DNA of 64,000 nt, from the NCBI RefSeq assembly GCF_000691525.1, contig NZ_JMDW01000017.1, positions 52,822 through 116,821 on the forward strand, written 5' to 3'. Below, piece after piece: positions 16,789 through 24,715 of the stretch. The DNA comes from Mycolicibacterium neoaurum ATCC 25795. Lineage in GTDB: Bacteria > Actinomycetota > Actinomycetes > Mycobacteriales > Mycobacteriaceae. Under the pieces are notes generated by a model, which saw nothing but the letters and a program-made list of their open reading frames with translations, had not been told where the DNA came from and did not search any database. The translations under genes and the position numbers were made by a program. The stretch's first letter is position 1. Each line of letters opens with the position of its first letter.

Positions 16789-17036
16789 TCCGTCGTCGCG
16801 TTCACATCGACGTGGAGCCCCAGCGCATCGGCAATGTCGACAACAGACCCGAAGCTGACCGATCCGCTCCCGCGCTCAAGTGACTGAACAGTCGAGCGGG
16901 ACACCCCGGCCAAATCGGCCAACGTTTGTTGCGTGAGTCGCAGTGCGATCCGCCGATCGGCGAAGGCGGCGCCCATGCGTGCGATTTCAGGCATAGCGTC
17001 ATCGCGTTGCGACTTTCGCCGCCTGGGACCCACCAT
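16785..17036 (-). CDS. hipB: HipB-like XRE-family antitoxin and DNA-binding repressor
   Basis: An 83-residue Cro/CI-type helix-turn-helix protein. The HTH is RMGAAFADRRIALRLTQQTLADLAGVSRSTVQSLERG, quoted here only in outline: helix 2 is TQQTLADLAG and the recognition helix is SRSTVQSLERG. HipB proteins bind operators as dimers and neutralise HipA. ATG 17036 is chosen because AAGGAG lies 5 bases upstream; the longer frame to 17102 lacks a ribosome site. It is translationally coupled to hipA. Three dyads upstream are its likely operators. Confidence 0.9.
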   Translation of the reverse strand: MVGPRRRKSQRDDAMPEIARMGAAFADRRIALRLTQQTLADLAGVSRSTVQSLERGSGSVSFGSVVDIADALGLHVDVNATTE

Positions 17037-17044
17037 CGCACTCC

Positions 17045-17190
17045 TTATGCTTCCAATTTCACGCGTAAGCCCATCGTCGGTTATCGCCCGCACCGCTGTC
17101 AACCCTTACGCATGCAATTTCAAGCATTGGGCTACGGATTAGTGGCAATCCACCACTAGAACACCATTATGCTTGATATACCATGCTTAA
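17045..17190. promoter_or_regulatory. Three evenly spaced dyads upstream of hipBA, likely HipB operators
   Basis: Each site has 6-bp half sites separated by exactly 12 bp. Site 1 is TTATGC-N12-GCGTAA at 17045-17068, site 2 TTACGC-N12-GCATTG at 17106-17129, and site 3 TTATGC-N12-GCTTAA at 17167-17190. The left ends are at 17045, 17106 and 17167, a constant step of 61 bp. Sites 1 and 2 also share CAATTTCA inside the spacer. Site 1 overlaps the ribosome binding site of hipB. The equal spacing is close to six helical turns, so bound dimers would lie on one face of the DNA. This resembles the multi-operator control of E. coli hipBA, though the sequence differs from its TATCC-N8-GGATA sites. Confidence 0.7.
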
Positions 17191-17215
17191 GCGGCGCGCA
17201 TTCCCCGGCGGCCGG

Positions 17216-18586
17216 TCACCGCGGCAACACATGCGGATTCAATATCCCCGCCGGATCGAAGGCGGCTCGGATCCGCTTCATCGTGTCGATATCGTTCGCG
17301 CTGCGCCCCAGCTCTATCCACGCCGCCTTCGCATGCCCGATACCGTGTTCGGCGCTGATACTGCCCTGGTGGTCAGCCACCAGCCGCAACACGAAATCGG
17401 TGATGGCGTCCTGCTTTTCGGCCGGCACGTCCAGCACGTTGACGTGAACATTGCCGTCGGCGATATGCCCGAAACAGATCGCGCGGACGTCGGGGTGCTC
17501 GGCCCGCAGCCGGGAATCCAGCGTGGTGAAGAAGTCCGCGAGGACTCGCAGCGGCACGGATACATCCAATTTGACTGCCGGCGTGCGTGATTCCGCCGAG
17601 ATGGACTCGGTATGCCGCTCGCGGTATTGCCACAACTTGCGCGCGGGGCCCGCCTCCAACGTGGCGTCCAAAACAGTGTCGGTGAACAGCGCCGATAACG
17701 CGTTCTCCGCCTCGCCCGCACCCGGAACCTCCAGCAGCAGATAGATCGGCGCGTCGTCACCGAACGGCGCGCGCAGTCCGGTGTGCCTGCACACCAGATC
17801 GACTCCCGCCGCGGTCATGAACTCCGCGGCCTCCAGCCGCAGGCCCCGGCGCTGCACCCGGTCCAACAACACCAGCGCCGCGTCCACCGATGGCACAGCC
17901 ACCAGCGCCACCACCGTGTGCGGTGCGGGCACCACCAGCCGCATCAGCACCCGGGTGATGACGGCGAGCGTGCCCTCCGATCCGGCCAGCAGACCGGGCA
18001 GGTCATAGCCGACGTTGTCCTTGGTCAGCTCCTTCCATCGGGTCACGACGCACCCGTCGGGGCGGACCGCCTCGATACCGAGCAGCTGAGCGCGGGTGGC
18101 GCCGTTCTTGATAACGCGCACCCCGCCGGCATTGGTGCCCACGATGCCGCCGAGGGTGGCCGAATCGCGCGAGGCGAGGTCCACACCGAGATCGAGGCCG
18201 AGCTCACGGGCCGCCTGCTGGGCCCGCGCCACGGTCACCCCGGCACCCGCAGCCAGCGTGCGGCCGACAGGATCGACATGCTCGATCTCGTCGAGACGTC
18301 GCGTGCTCAACACGAGTTCGCCGCACATCGGCACCGACCCACCGACCAGACCGGTGTTACCGCCCTGGGGTACCACCGGCACGTCGCGCGCCTGGCAGAC
18401 GGCAAGGACGGCGGCCACTTCCGCGGTGTCGGCCGGCCGTACCACGACATCGGTGTGCCCCTGGAATCTCCCCGTCCAATCGGTCCGATAACCGGCGATC
18501 GTCTCGGGATCGGTGAGGACGTGCGCGCGCCCGACGATGTCGATGAGTGCGCCGACGATCTCGGCGGCTGTGCCCCTCTCGCTCAT
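17216..18586 (-). CDS. FAD-linked oxidase (glycolate oxidase GlcD / D-2-hydroxyacid dehydrogenase family)
   Basis: A 456-residue flavoenzyme of the vanillyl-alcohol-oxidase fold. The FAD-binding half has VVPQGGNTGLVGGSVP, then LGLDLGVDLASRDSATLGGI and GVRVIKNGATRAQLLGIEAV. The substrate half has CFGHIADGNVHVNVL and SAEHGIGHAK near the C-terminus, both typical of D-lactate, glycolate and D-2-hydroxyglutarate dehydrogenases. It would oxidise a 2-hydroxyacid to the 2-oxoacid and pass electrons to the quinone pool or an ETF. Which hydroxyacid is unclear. Its start overlaps the stop of the tetR gene by four bases, placing it last in a three-gene operon with a TetR regulator and a flavin monooxygenase. 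Confidence 0.9.
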   Translation of the reverse strand: MSERGTAAEIVGALIDIVGRAHVLTDPETIAGYRTDWTGRFQGHTDVVVRPADTAEVAAVLAVCQARDVPVVPQGGNTGLVGGSVPMCGELVLSTRRLDEIEHVDPVGRTLAAGAGVTVARAQQAARELGLDLGVDLASRDSATLGGIVGTNAGGVRVIKNGATRAQLLGIEAVRPDGCVVTRWKELTKDNVGYDLPGLLAGSEGTLAVITRVLMRLVVPAPHTVVALVAVPSVDAALVLLDRVQRRGLRLEAAEFMTAAGVDLVCRHTGLRAPFGDDAPIYLLLEVPGAGEAENALSALFTDTVLDATLEAGPARKLWQYRERHTESISAESRTPAVKLDVSVPLRVLADFFTTLDSRLRAEHPDVRAICFGHIADGNVHVNVLDVPAEKQDAITDFVLRLVADHQGSISAEHGIGHAKAAWIELGRSANDIDTMKRIRAAFDPAGILNPHVLPR

Positions 18587-19191
18587 AGCGTTCCGGCTGT
18601 CGCACGCACTCCGGCAAGGACGATCGCGGTCACCCGGCGGGCGTCGTTCCTGGTGAATGGGCGGGCGCCACGGCTGGCGAACAGTTGCACGGGCCCTGAG
18701 AGCATGGCGGCGAGCAGCGCGAGGTCGGCCGCGGGTAGTTCACCGCGATCCACCGACGCCTGCAACCGGTCCTTCACCATCTCCACACGACGGTCGAATA
18801 CCTCGTCCACGACGGCCCGCAGCTCGGGGTTGTCCCGCGCTGCGGTCACGATGTTCAGTATCGCCCGCCCGCGCGGACTTTCGGTGGCAATGGCAAGCGC
18901 CTCAAGAAAATCCGTGAGGTCCGCGGCCAGGTCACCCGAATCGCATAGGGGCGCCACATCGTCGCCGAAGCTGACCAGCGAGTCGGTGATCAGCGTCGCT
19001 CGATCAGGCCAATTCCGGTACACGGTCGTCTTGTTGACCCCGGCGCGCTCGGCGATCTGCTCGTAGCTCAAGCCCCCGACGCCGTCTCGGGCAATGAGTT
19101 CGACGACAACCTCGATGATCTGCCGGCGAACCCGGGCCGAACGCCCACCCGGACGCCGGCCAGGTCCGGCATTGTCTTCCACCTTCGACAC
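18583..19191 (-). CDS. TetR-family transcriptional regulator
   Basis: A 202-residue TetR protein. The HTH runs from RRQIIEVVVELIARDGVGG to YEQIAERAGVNKTTVYRNW. The C-terminal domain (AILNIVTAARDNPELRAVV, FDRRVEMVKDRLQA) is of the TetR_C type common in actinobacteria. Start is a GTG at 19191, one base after the stop of the flavin monooxygenase gene. The downstream FAD-oxidase gene overlaps it by four bases. As the middle gene of the operon it probably represses its own promoter, most likely through the large palindrome at 20324-20366. Confidence 0.9.
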   Translation of the reverse strand: MSKVEDNAGPGRRPGGRSARVRRQIIEVVVELIARDGVGGLSYEQIAERAGVNKTTVYRNWPDRATLITDSLVSFGDDVAPLCDSGDLAADLTDFLEALAIATESPRGRAILNIVTAARDNPELRAVVDEVFDRRVEMVKDRLQASVDRGELPAADLALLAAMLSGPVQLFASRGARPFTRNDARRVTAIVLAGVRATAGTL

Positions 19192-19192
19192 C

Positions 19193-20302
19193 CTAGAGCG
19201 GCTGGGCCGCGCGCAGCCGGGTGTTGCGCGCCTCGATGGCCTGCCACGTGGCGGGGAGCACGATATCGGCCCCGACGCAGGCGAATTCCTGCGCCGCGGC
19301 CACTTCCGGACGCATCCGCTGCTCGTAGCTGCTGAACACCTCGTCGAGATCAGTGCAGCGGCGCAACTCTTCGGTCAGCGTCCACGCCCCGCGCAGCGCC
19401 AGCGAGGTGCCCCGCCCGGCCATCGGCGTCGCGCAATGCGCGGCATCACCGATGAGGACGACCCGGCCGCGGTGCCAGCACTGCATCTTTATCTGGGCGA
19501 GTGCGTCGAAGTAGAGCTCGGGATCGCGTTGCGCCGCGTCGATCAGCTCCGGCACTTTCCAGTCGTCGACACCGGCGAAGGCGTCGGCCAGGATGCGCTT
19601 CTGCGCGTCGATGTCGTGATAGTCGTAGTCCAACGGCTCGGATCGAAACTCGAACAGCGCCAATGCCTTATCTCGGTAGCGGGCTACGCCGGCCATCAGC
19701 CCCGGCAGGTTCAGCACCTCGGAGGTGCGGTTGCCCGACCTCGATTGCTCTGGCGCCTCGGCAATCGCGACATACATGCCGAGATGCTCGGTGAATTGAT
19801 GCTCCGGACCGAATACCAGCCTGCGCACCGCCGAGTGCACCCCGTCGGCGCCGACGACGAAGTCGTAGACGCCGTGGCGACCGGAAGCCAAGCCGACCGA
19901 CACCCGTTCGCCATCATCGTCCAGGCGCGTGACGGACTCCCGGAATCGCAGGTCCACCGTCGCAGGCAGGGCCGCGCGCAGGATGTTCATCAGATCCTCG
20001 CGAGGGATCTCGACGTCCTCGGGTGACTCGTCGATCTCGTCGCGCACCAGGGTGGCGACGGCCGCACCGGACCGGTCGACAAACGCCGTCTGCTCGGTCA
20101 TCGTGATGCGATGTGCATGCACGGCATCGAGAATGCCCATGCTGCGCGCAGTGTCGAGAGCAGCACCGCGCACGTCGATCGGCGAGCCGTTGACCCGCAG
20201 ATGACCGGCCCGCTCGATCACCTCGACATCGTGGCCGGCCCGCGCCAGATCTATCCCCGCGCTCAGACCGGCCACGCCGGCCCCGCTCACCAAAATGCGC
20301 AT
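19193..20302 (-). CDS. FAD-dependent aromatic-ring-hydroxylase-type monooxygenase
   Basis: A 369-residue class A flavin monooxygenase. The Rossmann motif MRILVSGAGVAGLSAGIDLA starts the protein, DFVVGADGVHSAVRRLVF is the DG fingerprint, and RVVLIGDAAHCATPMAGRG is the GD motif. Relatives hydroxylate aromatic compounds or inactivate antibiotics such as tetracycline and rifampicin using NAD(P)H and O2. The pathway is unknown. ATG 20302 is preferred over ATG 20329 because AGGGG lies just before it and the first nine codons of the longer form do not belong to the fold. It is the first gene of an operon with tetR and a 2-hydroxyacid oxidase. Confidence 0.92.
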   Translation of the reverse strand: MRILVSGAGVAGLSAGIDLARAGHDVEVIERAGHLRVNGSPIDVRGAALDTARSMGILDAVHAHRITMTEQTAFVDRSGAAVATLVRDEIDESPEDVEIPREDLMNILRAALPATVDLRFRESVTRLDDDGERVSVGLASGRHGVYDFVVGADGVHSAVRRLVFGPEHQFTEHLGMYVAIAEAPEQSRSGNRTSEVLNLPGLMAGVARYRDKALALFEFRSEPLDYDYHDIDAQKRILADAFAGVDDWKVPELIDAAQRDPELYFDALAQIKMQCWHRGRVVLIGDAAHCATPMAGRGTSLALRGAWTLTEELRRCTDLDEVFSSYEQRMRPEVAAAQEFACVGADIVLPATWQAIEARNTRLRAAQPL

Positions 20303-20323
20303 CGCCAACCCCTTCGAACAGCA

Positions 20324-20366
20324 GGGCACCCACTATAGCAACTTTTTGTTGCTTTAGTGGGTGCCC
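20324..20366. promoter_or_regulatory. 43-bp near-perfect palindrome over the flavin monooxygenase promoter
   Basis: Outer arms GGGCACCCACTA (20324-20335) and TAGTGGGTGCCC (20355-20366) and inner arms AGCAAC (20337-20342) and GTTGCT (20348-20353) pair perfectly. They leave one T/T mismatch and a TTTTT centre. On the minus strand TATAGT (20337-20332) within it is a good -10 for the monooxygenase gene, giving a leader of about 20-25 bases with AGGGG. The dyad therefore overlaps a promoter and is best read as an operator, probably for the TetR protein encoded in the operon. It could also end the small gene whose stop is at 20373, but it lacks a T-run in that direction. Confidence 0.6.
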
Positions 20367-20372
20367 GGTACG

Positions 20373-20657
20373 TCAGGGTGCGCCCAGTCCTCCCCCGTAC
20401 AACGGTGTGCTGACGCTGGTCCCGCCCTCGTCCACCATCGGCCCGCCGCGGTACTCCTGCAGGTACTCCGCATGCCAGCGCGGCCAATCCAGATAACAGT
20501 CCCCGGCAACCGCCCGATAGCGCCGGTACTGCCCCCGCGCGGTCCGCAACGAGCGGCGCGCCTCCCGCGCCGCCCGCATCGCCGCATGCTTGGCCGTGCG
20601 CTCCTGGGCCGCGCTCAGTGGCACCGGAGGGTCGCTGAAGATCCGCCGATCGAACAT
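20373..20657 (-). CDS. Small hypothetical protein
   Basis: A 94-residue protein beginning MFDRRIFSDPPVPLSAAQER. A basic helical stretch follows (AMRAAREARRSLRTARGQYRR), then DCYLDWPRWHAEYLQEYRGG and a Gly-rich end. The alternating Ala/Arg pattern suggests a coiled or nucleic-acid-binding helix. I do not recognise the family. The ATG at 20657 is chosen; the frame extends further upstream but would run deep into the ABC transporter gene, whose stop is at 20668. It lies 10 bp downstream of the peptide importer genes on the same strand and may be the tail of that operon. Confidence 0.55.
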   Translation of the reverse strand: MFDRRIFSDPPVPLSAAQERTAKHAAMRAAREARRSLRTARGQYRRYRAVAGDCYLDWPRWHAEYLQEYRGGPMVDEGGTSVSTPLYGGGLGAP

Positions 20658-20667
20658 GTCGTTCAGT

Positions 20668-21687
20668 CTATTGAGCCGGCGCGGACCCGACGGCAGCCTC
20701 GATATTGCGCGGATGGTGACAGGCCGCCGCGTGCGCCGGCTCCCGCTCGAGCAACGCCGGTTCCTGGTCGGCACAGATATCGGTCGCCCACCTGCACCGG
20801 GTGCGGAAGCGGCATCCCGACGGCGGATCGATCGGGCTGGGCACATCACCGTCGAGGATCAGGCGCTCGCGCGCGGCGTTGCGGCGAGGGTCGGGGATCG
20901 GGACCGCAGACAGCAGCGCCCCCGAGTACGGATGGAACGGATGGTCGTAAAGCTCGCTGGCCGGACCTGTTTCGACGATCTTGCCCAGGTACATCACCGC
21001 CACCCGGTCCGATACGTGCCGCACGACGCCGAGATCATGCGCCACGAACAGATACGACAAACCGAACTCGTCCTGCAGATCCTCGAAAAGGTTGATGATC
21101 TGGGCCTGCACCGACACATCGAGCGCGGAAACCGGCTCATCGGCGATGATCAGCTTGGGCCGCAGGGCCAGCGCGCGGGCGATCCCGATGCGTTGCCGCT
21201 GACCGCCGGAGAACTCATGCGGGAACCGGTTGTAATGCTCGGGCGCCAAACCCACGCGGTCCAGCAGGTCCTGCACCTGGCGCTTCACCTCGCCGCCGCT
21301 GGCCAGCCCGTGCAACTCGATCGGATCCCCGATGATCTGACCGATCCGCTTACGCGGGTTGAGCGAGGCATACGGGTCCTGGAACACCATCTGGATATCC
21401 CGGCGGATCGGCCGCAGATCCCGGCGGGACCGGCCGACCAGTTCCTGCCCTCGGAAGCGCACCGATCCCGAGGTGGGCGCCGTCAGCTGCAGGACCAGCC
21501 GGCACAGCGTCGACTTCCCACAACCGGACTCGCCGACCAGGCCCAAGGTTTCGCCTTCGCGCAGGGTCAAGCTCACCCCGTCGACGGCCCGCACCCGCGC
21601 CACCTCACGCTCGATGATCGCGCCGGCCTTGATCGGGAAATGCTTGACCAGATCGGTGACCTCCAGCAGCGGCTCGCCCCGACTCAC
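20668..21687 (-). CDS. Peptide ABC importer, ATP-binding subunit (DppF/OppF type)
   Basis: A 339-residue ABC ATPase. Walker A is GESGCGKST, the Q-loop lies in MVFQDPYASLNPRKRIG, the signature is FSGGQRQRIGIARAL, and Walker B is LIIADEPVSALDVS. The C-terminal extension GCRFRTRCRWATDICADQEP, with three cysteines, is the oligopeptide-transporter-specific tail. It drives uptake with the neighbouring DppD-type ATPase, two permeases and a binding lipoprotein, all on the same strand. The start overlaps the previous gene by ATGA. M. tuberculosis fuses the two ATPases of its Dpp and Opp systems, so the separate subunits here point to a different importer. Confidence 0.95.
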   Translation of the reverse strand: MSRGEPLLEVTDLVKHFPIKAGAIIEREVARVRAVDGVSLTLREGETLGLVGESGCGKSTLCRLVLQLTAPTSGSVRFRGQELVGRSRRDLRPIRRDIQMVFQDPYASLNPRKRIGQIIGDPIELHGLASGGEVKRQVQDLLDRVGLAPEHYNRFPHEFSGGQRQRIGIARALALRPKLIIADEPVSALDVSVQAQIINLFEDLQDEFGLSYLFVAHDLGVVRHVSDRVAVMYLGKIVETGPASELYDHPFHPYSGALLSAVPIPDPRRNAARERLILDGDVPSPIDPPSGCRFRTRCRWATDICADQEPALLEREPAHAAACHHPRNIEAAVGSAPAQ

Positions 21688-22715
21688 AGTGCCACCGGCT
21701 TACCTAATCCGATGCGCCCGTCGACAAGCCGCAGGGCGGTCTTCTGTTCCGGTTCCAGCCAACACCGGTCCCGGTGCCCGGCCGCGCTGTCATCGAGAGT
21801 CAGTGCGGGCAGCTGTGCACAGGCATCAAAGACGTGCGGGCAGCGCGGTGCGAACCGGCACCCCGACGGTGGTGACAACAAAGACGGCGGGGCGCCGCCG
21901 ATATGCGGCAACCGCGAATGCTGCGGCGCATCAAGCGGTGTGAGTGAACCGAAAAGCCCCCAGGTGTAGGGATGTCGCGGATCGTAGAAGATGTCGTCGA
22001 CCCCGGCATCCTCGACCACCTGCCCGGCGTACATCACCAGCACCCGGTCCGCGACCTCGGCCACCACGCCGAGATCATGGGTGATCAGCACCACCGCCAG
22101 CCCACGTTCGGCGTTCAATTGGGCGAGCAGGCACAGTATCTGGGCCTGGATCGTGACGTCCAGCGCAGTCGTCGGTTCGTCGGCGATCAACACCTCCGGC
22201 TCCAGCGACAGCGCCATGGCGATCATGACGCGCTGCCGCATGCCCCCGGAGAACTCGTGCGGGTAATCCTTCACGCGGCGTTCGGGATTGGGGATGCCGA
22301 CGGTGCGCAGCAGTTCGATCGCCCGGTCGCGTGCTTCGGCACGGGAGACCGTGCGGTGCGCCCGGATCATCTCGATGATCTGGTCCCCCACCCGGTACAC
22401 CGGATTCAGCGATGTCATCGGGTCCTGGAACACCATGGCGATGTGTTCGCCTCGCACGCCCTGTAATTCCCGGTCGTCCAGTTGGGTCAGGTCGCGCCCG
22501 CCGAACCGGACCGCTCCACCGATGGTGGCGTTCGGCGCACGGGTCAGTCCGATCACGGTCTGCGCCGTGACACTCTTACCGGAGCCGGACTCCCCGACGA
22601 TGGCCAGCACCTCACCGGCTTCCAGGGCGAAGGACACCCCGTCGACCGCGCCCACCACACCGTCCTGGGTGGCGAAGCTGACCCGCAGGTCCTCGACTTC
22701 GAGTATCGGACTCAT
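21684..22715 (-). CDS. Peptide ABC importer, ATP-binding subunit (DppD/OppD type)
   Basis: A 343-residue ABC ATPase. Walker A is GESGSGKS, the Q-loop lies in MVFQDPMTSLNPVYRVG, the signature is FSGGMRQRVMIAMAL, and Walker B is VLIADEPTTALDVT. The DppD-type C-terminal motif GCRFAPRCPHVFDACAQLP follows. The true start is ATG 22715, which overlaps the stop of the permease gene by four bases; the frame runs much further upstream only as an antiphase read of the permease gene. It partners the DppF-type ATPase directly downstream. Confidence 0.95.
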   Translation of the reverse strand: MSPILEVEDLRVSFATQDGVVGAVDGVSFALEAGEVLAIVGESGSGKSVTAQTVIGLTRAPNATIGGAVRFGGRDLTQLDDRELQGVRGEHIAMVFQDPMTSLNPVYRVGDQIIEMIRAHRTVSRAEARDRAIELLRTVGIPNPERRVKDYPHEFSGGMRQRVMIAMALSLEPEVLIADEPTTALDVTIQAQILCLLAQLNAERGLAVVLITHDLGVVAEVADRVLVMYAGQVVEDAGVDDIFYDPRHPYTWGLFGSLTPLDAPQHSRLPHIGGAPPSLLSPPSGCRFAPRCPHVFDACAQLPALTLDDSAAGHRDRCWLEPEQKTALRLVDGRIGLGKPVAL

Positions 22716-23674
22716 ACCGGTGCCGCCTCTCCGAGCCGGATCCGTGGATCGAGGAATGCGTAGGCCACGTCGACCAGGGTGTTGAACAGCACGATGAAGA
22801 ACGCGCCGAACATCGTGACCCCGATCAGCGGCGGCAGGTCCAGCGTGCCGATCGCCTGTCCGGCATACAGTCCGACACCGTTGAGGTTGAACACCGTCTC
22901 GGTCAGGATGGCCCCGCCCCCTACGACGACACCGAAGTCCAGCCCGAACAGCGTGACGATGGGGATCATCGAGTTGCGCAGCACATGCTTGATGCGGATC
23001 TGCCGTTCGCTGATGCCCTTCGCGCGCGCCGTGCGCACATGGTCTTCGTTCATCACGTCGAGCATGTTGGACCGCAGCACCCGACTGTAGAAACCGACGT
23101 AGAGCACGGCCAGCGTCAGCCAGGGCAAGATCAGGTGATACGCCCAATCGAGTGGGTCCTTGGTCAGTGGGACGTAACTACTGGTCGGGAACAGTTCGGC
23201 CTTGAAGCTCAAGTAGTACAACAGGATCGCGGCCAGCCAGAACACCGGCATCGATATCCCGACCAGCGACAGCACGGTCAGCGCGCGGTCGGTGAACTTG
23301 CCGGCGTGCACGGCGCTGAGATAGCCGAACCAGATCGCCAGCGCCATCCACAGCACCGCGGCGCCGATGCACAGCGACAGTGTCGCGGGCAGTCCCTTCC
23401 ATATCTGCTCGACCACATTCTGCGAGCTGGCATACGAGGTCAACTGGCCGGTGAAGATCTGCTTCATCATCGTCAGGTACTGCACGTAGAGCGGCTGATC
23501 GAGTCCCAGATCGGCGCTGACCCTGGCGATCAGTTCCGGATCGGCGTTCTTCCCGGCGATGCGGGCCGCCGGATCCGAATTGGGAATCACGTTGAAGATC
23601 AAGAACACCAGTACCGATATCGCGAACAGCACACCGACCATGCCGACGAGCCGTCGCACCACGAAACGCAGCAT
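22712..23674 (-). CDS. Peptide ABC importer, permease subunit (DppB/OppB type)
   Basis: A 320-residue inner membrane protein with six predicted helices. The N-terminal motif MLRFVVRRLVGMVGVLFAIS is diagnostic of DppB/OppB. The cytoplasmic loop that couples to the ATPase contains DHVRTARAKGISERQIRIKH, the EAA motif. The large extracytoplasmic loop between helices 1 and 2 (about residues 30-95) is also family-typical. ATG 23674 begins the DppB signature directly and lies one base past the stop of the DppC-type gene, so translation is probably coupled. Confidence 0.95.
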   Translation of the reverse strand: MLRFVVRRLVGMVGVLFAISVLVFLIFNVIPNSDPAARIAGKNADPELIARVSADLGLDQPLYVQYLTMMKQIFTGQLTSYASSQNVVEQIWKGLPATLSLCIGAAVLWMALAIWFGYLSAVHAGKFTDRALTVLSLVGISMPVFWLAAILLYYLSFKAELFPTSSYVPLTKDPLDWAYHLILPWLTLAVLYVGFYSRVLRSNMLDVMNEDHVRTARAKGISERQIRIKHVLRNSMIPIVTLFGLDFGVVVGGGAILTETVFNLNGVGLYAGQAIGTLDLPPLIGVTMFGAFFIVLFNTLVDVAYAFLDPRIRLGEAAPV

Positions 23675-23675
23675 C

Positions 23676-24713
23676 TCAGTGCTCCAACCGGATCTTGGCG
23701 CGCGGATCGAGGGCATCGCGTAGCCCGTCGCCGAACACGTTGAGCGACAACACCGTCAAGACGATCATCAGACCGGGCACGATGGTCAGGTGCGGGGCGG
23801 TGTAGATCGTCTGGTAGCCGTCGGCGATCATCGTGCCCCAGGAGGCGTTGGGCGCTCGCACACCCGCGCCCAGGAACGACAACGCCGACTCCAGCAGCAT
23901 GTTGTTGGCGATGTTGAGGGTGAAGAACACGATGATGGTCGACACGACATTGGGCAGCAGCTCGCTGACCATGATGCGCACCGGGCCCTTCCCCTGCGCG
24001 ACCGCCGCCTCGACGAATTCCTTCTCCCGCAGCGCGAGGATCTCACCGCGGATCGGACGTGCCATATAGGGCACGTACACCAGCCCGATGATCATGATCG
24101 GGATCCACAGCGAGTCCCCGGCGATCTGGAATGCGCCGATCTTCAAGCCGCCCAAGGCCAGTGCGGTGCCCAGAGCGATGCCCAACAGCAGCACGGGAAA
24201 CGCCCACACCACGTCCATCACCCGCGACAGCGTCGCGTCGATCCATCCGCGGTAGTAGCCGCACAGCAACCCGACCAGGACGGCCAGCACCGTGGTGATG
24301 GCCGCCGCTGCGACACCGATGAAGATCGAGGTCCGTCCGCCGTACATGAGCCGCACCATCACATCGCGACCGTTCTGGTCGGCACCCAGCAGGTACCTGC
24401 CGTGCAGGCCGGGACCGATCGGCGTGCCGTCCGGGGAAACCACATCGACATCGCGACCGTCGATCTGCACGGTATCGGTGATGTGATTCTCGTTCGGCCC
24501 GGTGTGGGCGATGTGATCGGCCCACAGCGGGGCCGCCAGACAGAACAGCACGATCAGTACGAACAACGCCCCGAAGGCAAGGCTGATCCTGTTGCGCCGC
24601 AGCCGGAGCCCGGCCAGATACCACGGGCTGCGCCCACGGATCTGCTCGGCGGGAACACCGGGAGGAAGAACGGGTTCCCCCGGTGCCTCCACCGCATCGG
24701 ACGGGGTGGTCAT
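23676..24713 (-). CDS. Peptide ABC importer, permease subunit (DppC/OppC type)
   Basis: A 345-residue permease. A ~35-residue cytoplasmic N-terminus rich in Pro and Glu leads to the DppC motif RLRRNRISLAFGALFVLIV. The extracytoplasmic loop holds LLGADQNGRDVMVRLMYGGR, and the EAA loop reads EKEFVEAAVAQGKGPVRIMV. Six helices are predicted. It is the second gene of the operon, two bases after the binding-protein gene ends. The residues above are sufficient for a firm family call; substrate range cannot be told. Confidence 0.95.
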   Translation of the reverse strand: MTTPSDAVEAPGEPVLPPGVPAEQIRGRSPWYLAGLRLRRNRISLAFGALFVLIVLFCLAAPLWADHIAHTGPNENHITDTVQIDGRDVDVVSPDGTPIGPGLHGRYLLGADQNGRDVMVRLMYGGRTSIFIGVAAAAITTVLAVLVGLLCGYYRGWIDATLSRVMDVVWAFPVLLLGIALGTALALGGLKIGAFQIAGDSLWIPIMIIGLVYVPYMARPIRGEILALREKEFVEAAVAQGKGPVRIMVSELLPNVVSTIIVFFTLNIANNMLLESALSFLGAGVRAPNASWGTMIADGYQTIYTAPHLTIVPGLMIVLTVLSLNVFGDGLRDALDPRAKIRLEH

Positions 24714-24715
24714 AC

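Noticed and set aside
15456..17215. tRNA-Gly followed by hipBA as an integrated island
   Set aside because: A tRNA next to a toxin-antitoxin pair can mark an island, but I see no integrase and no repeat of the tRNA 3' end in the window, and base composition of hipBA is only slightly lower.
17783..19066. 427-codon plus-strand frame across the FAD oxidase and tetR genes
   Set aside because: It spans two well-supported minus-strand genes and shows no domain; composition is that of an antisense frame.
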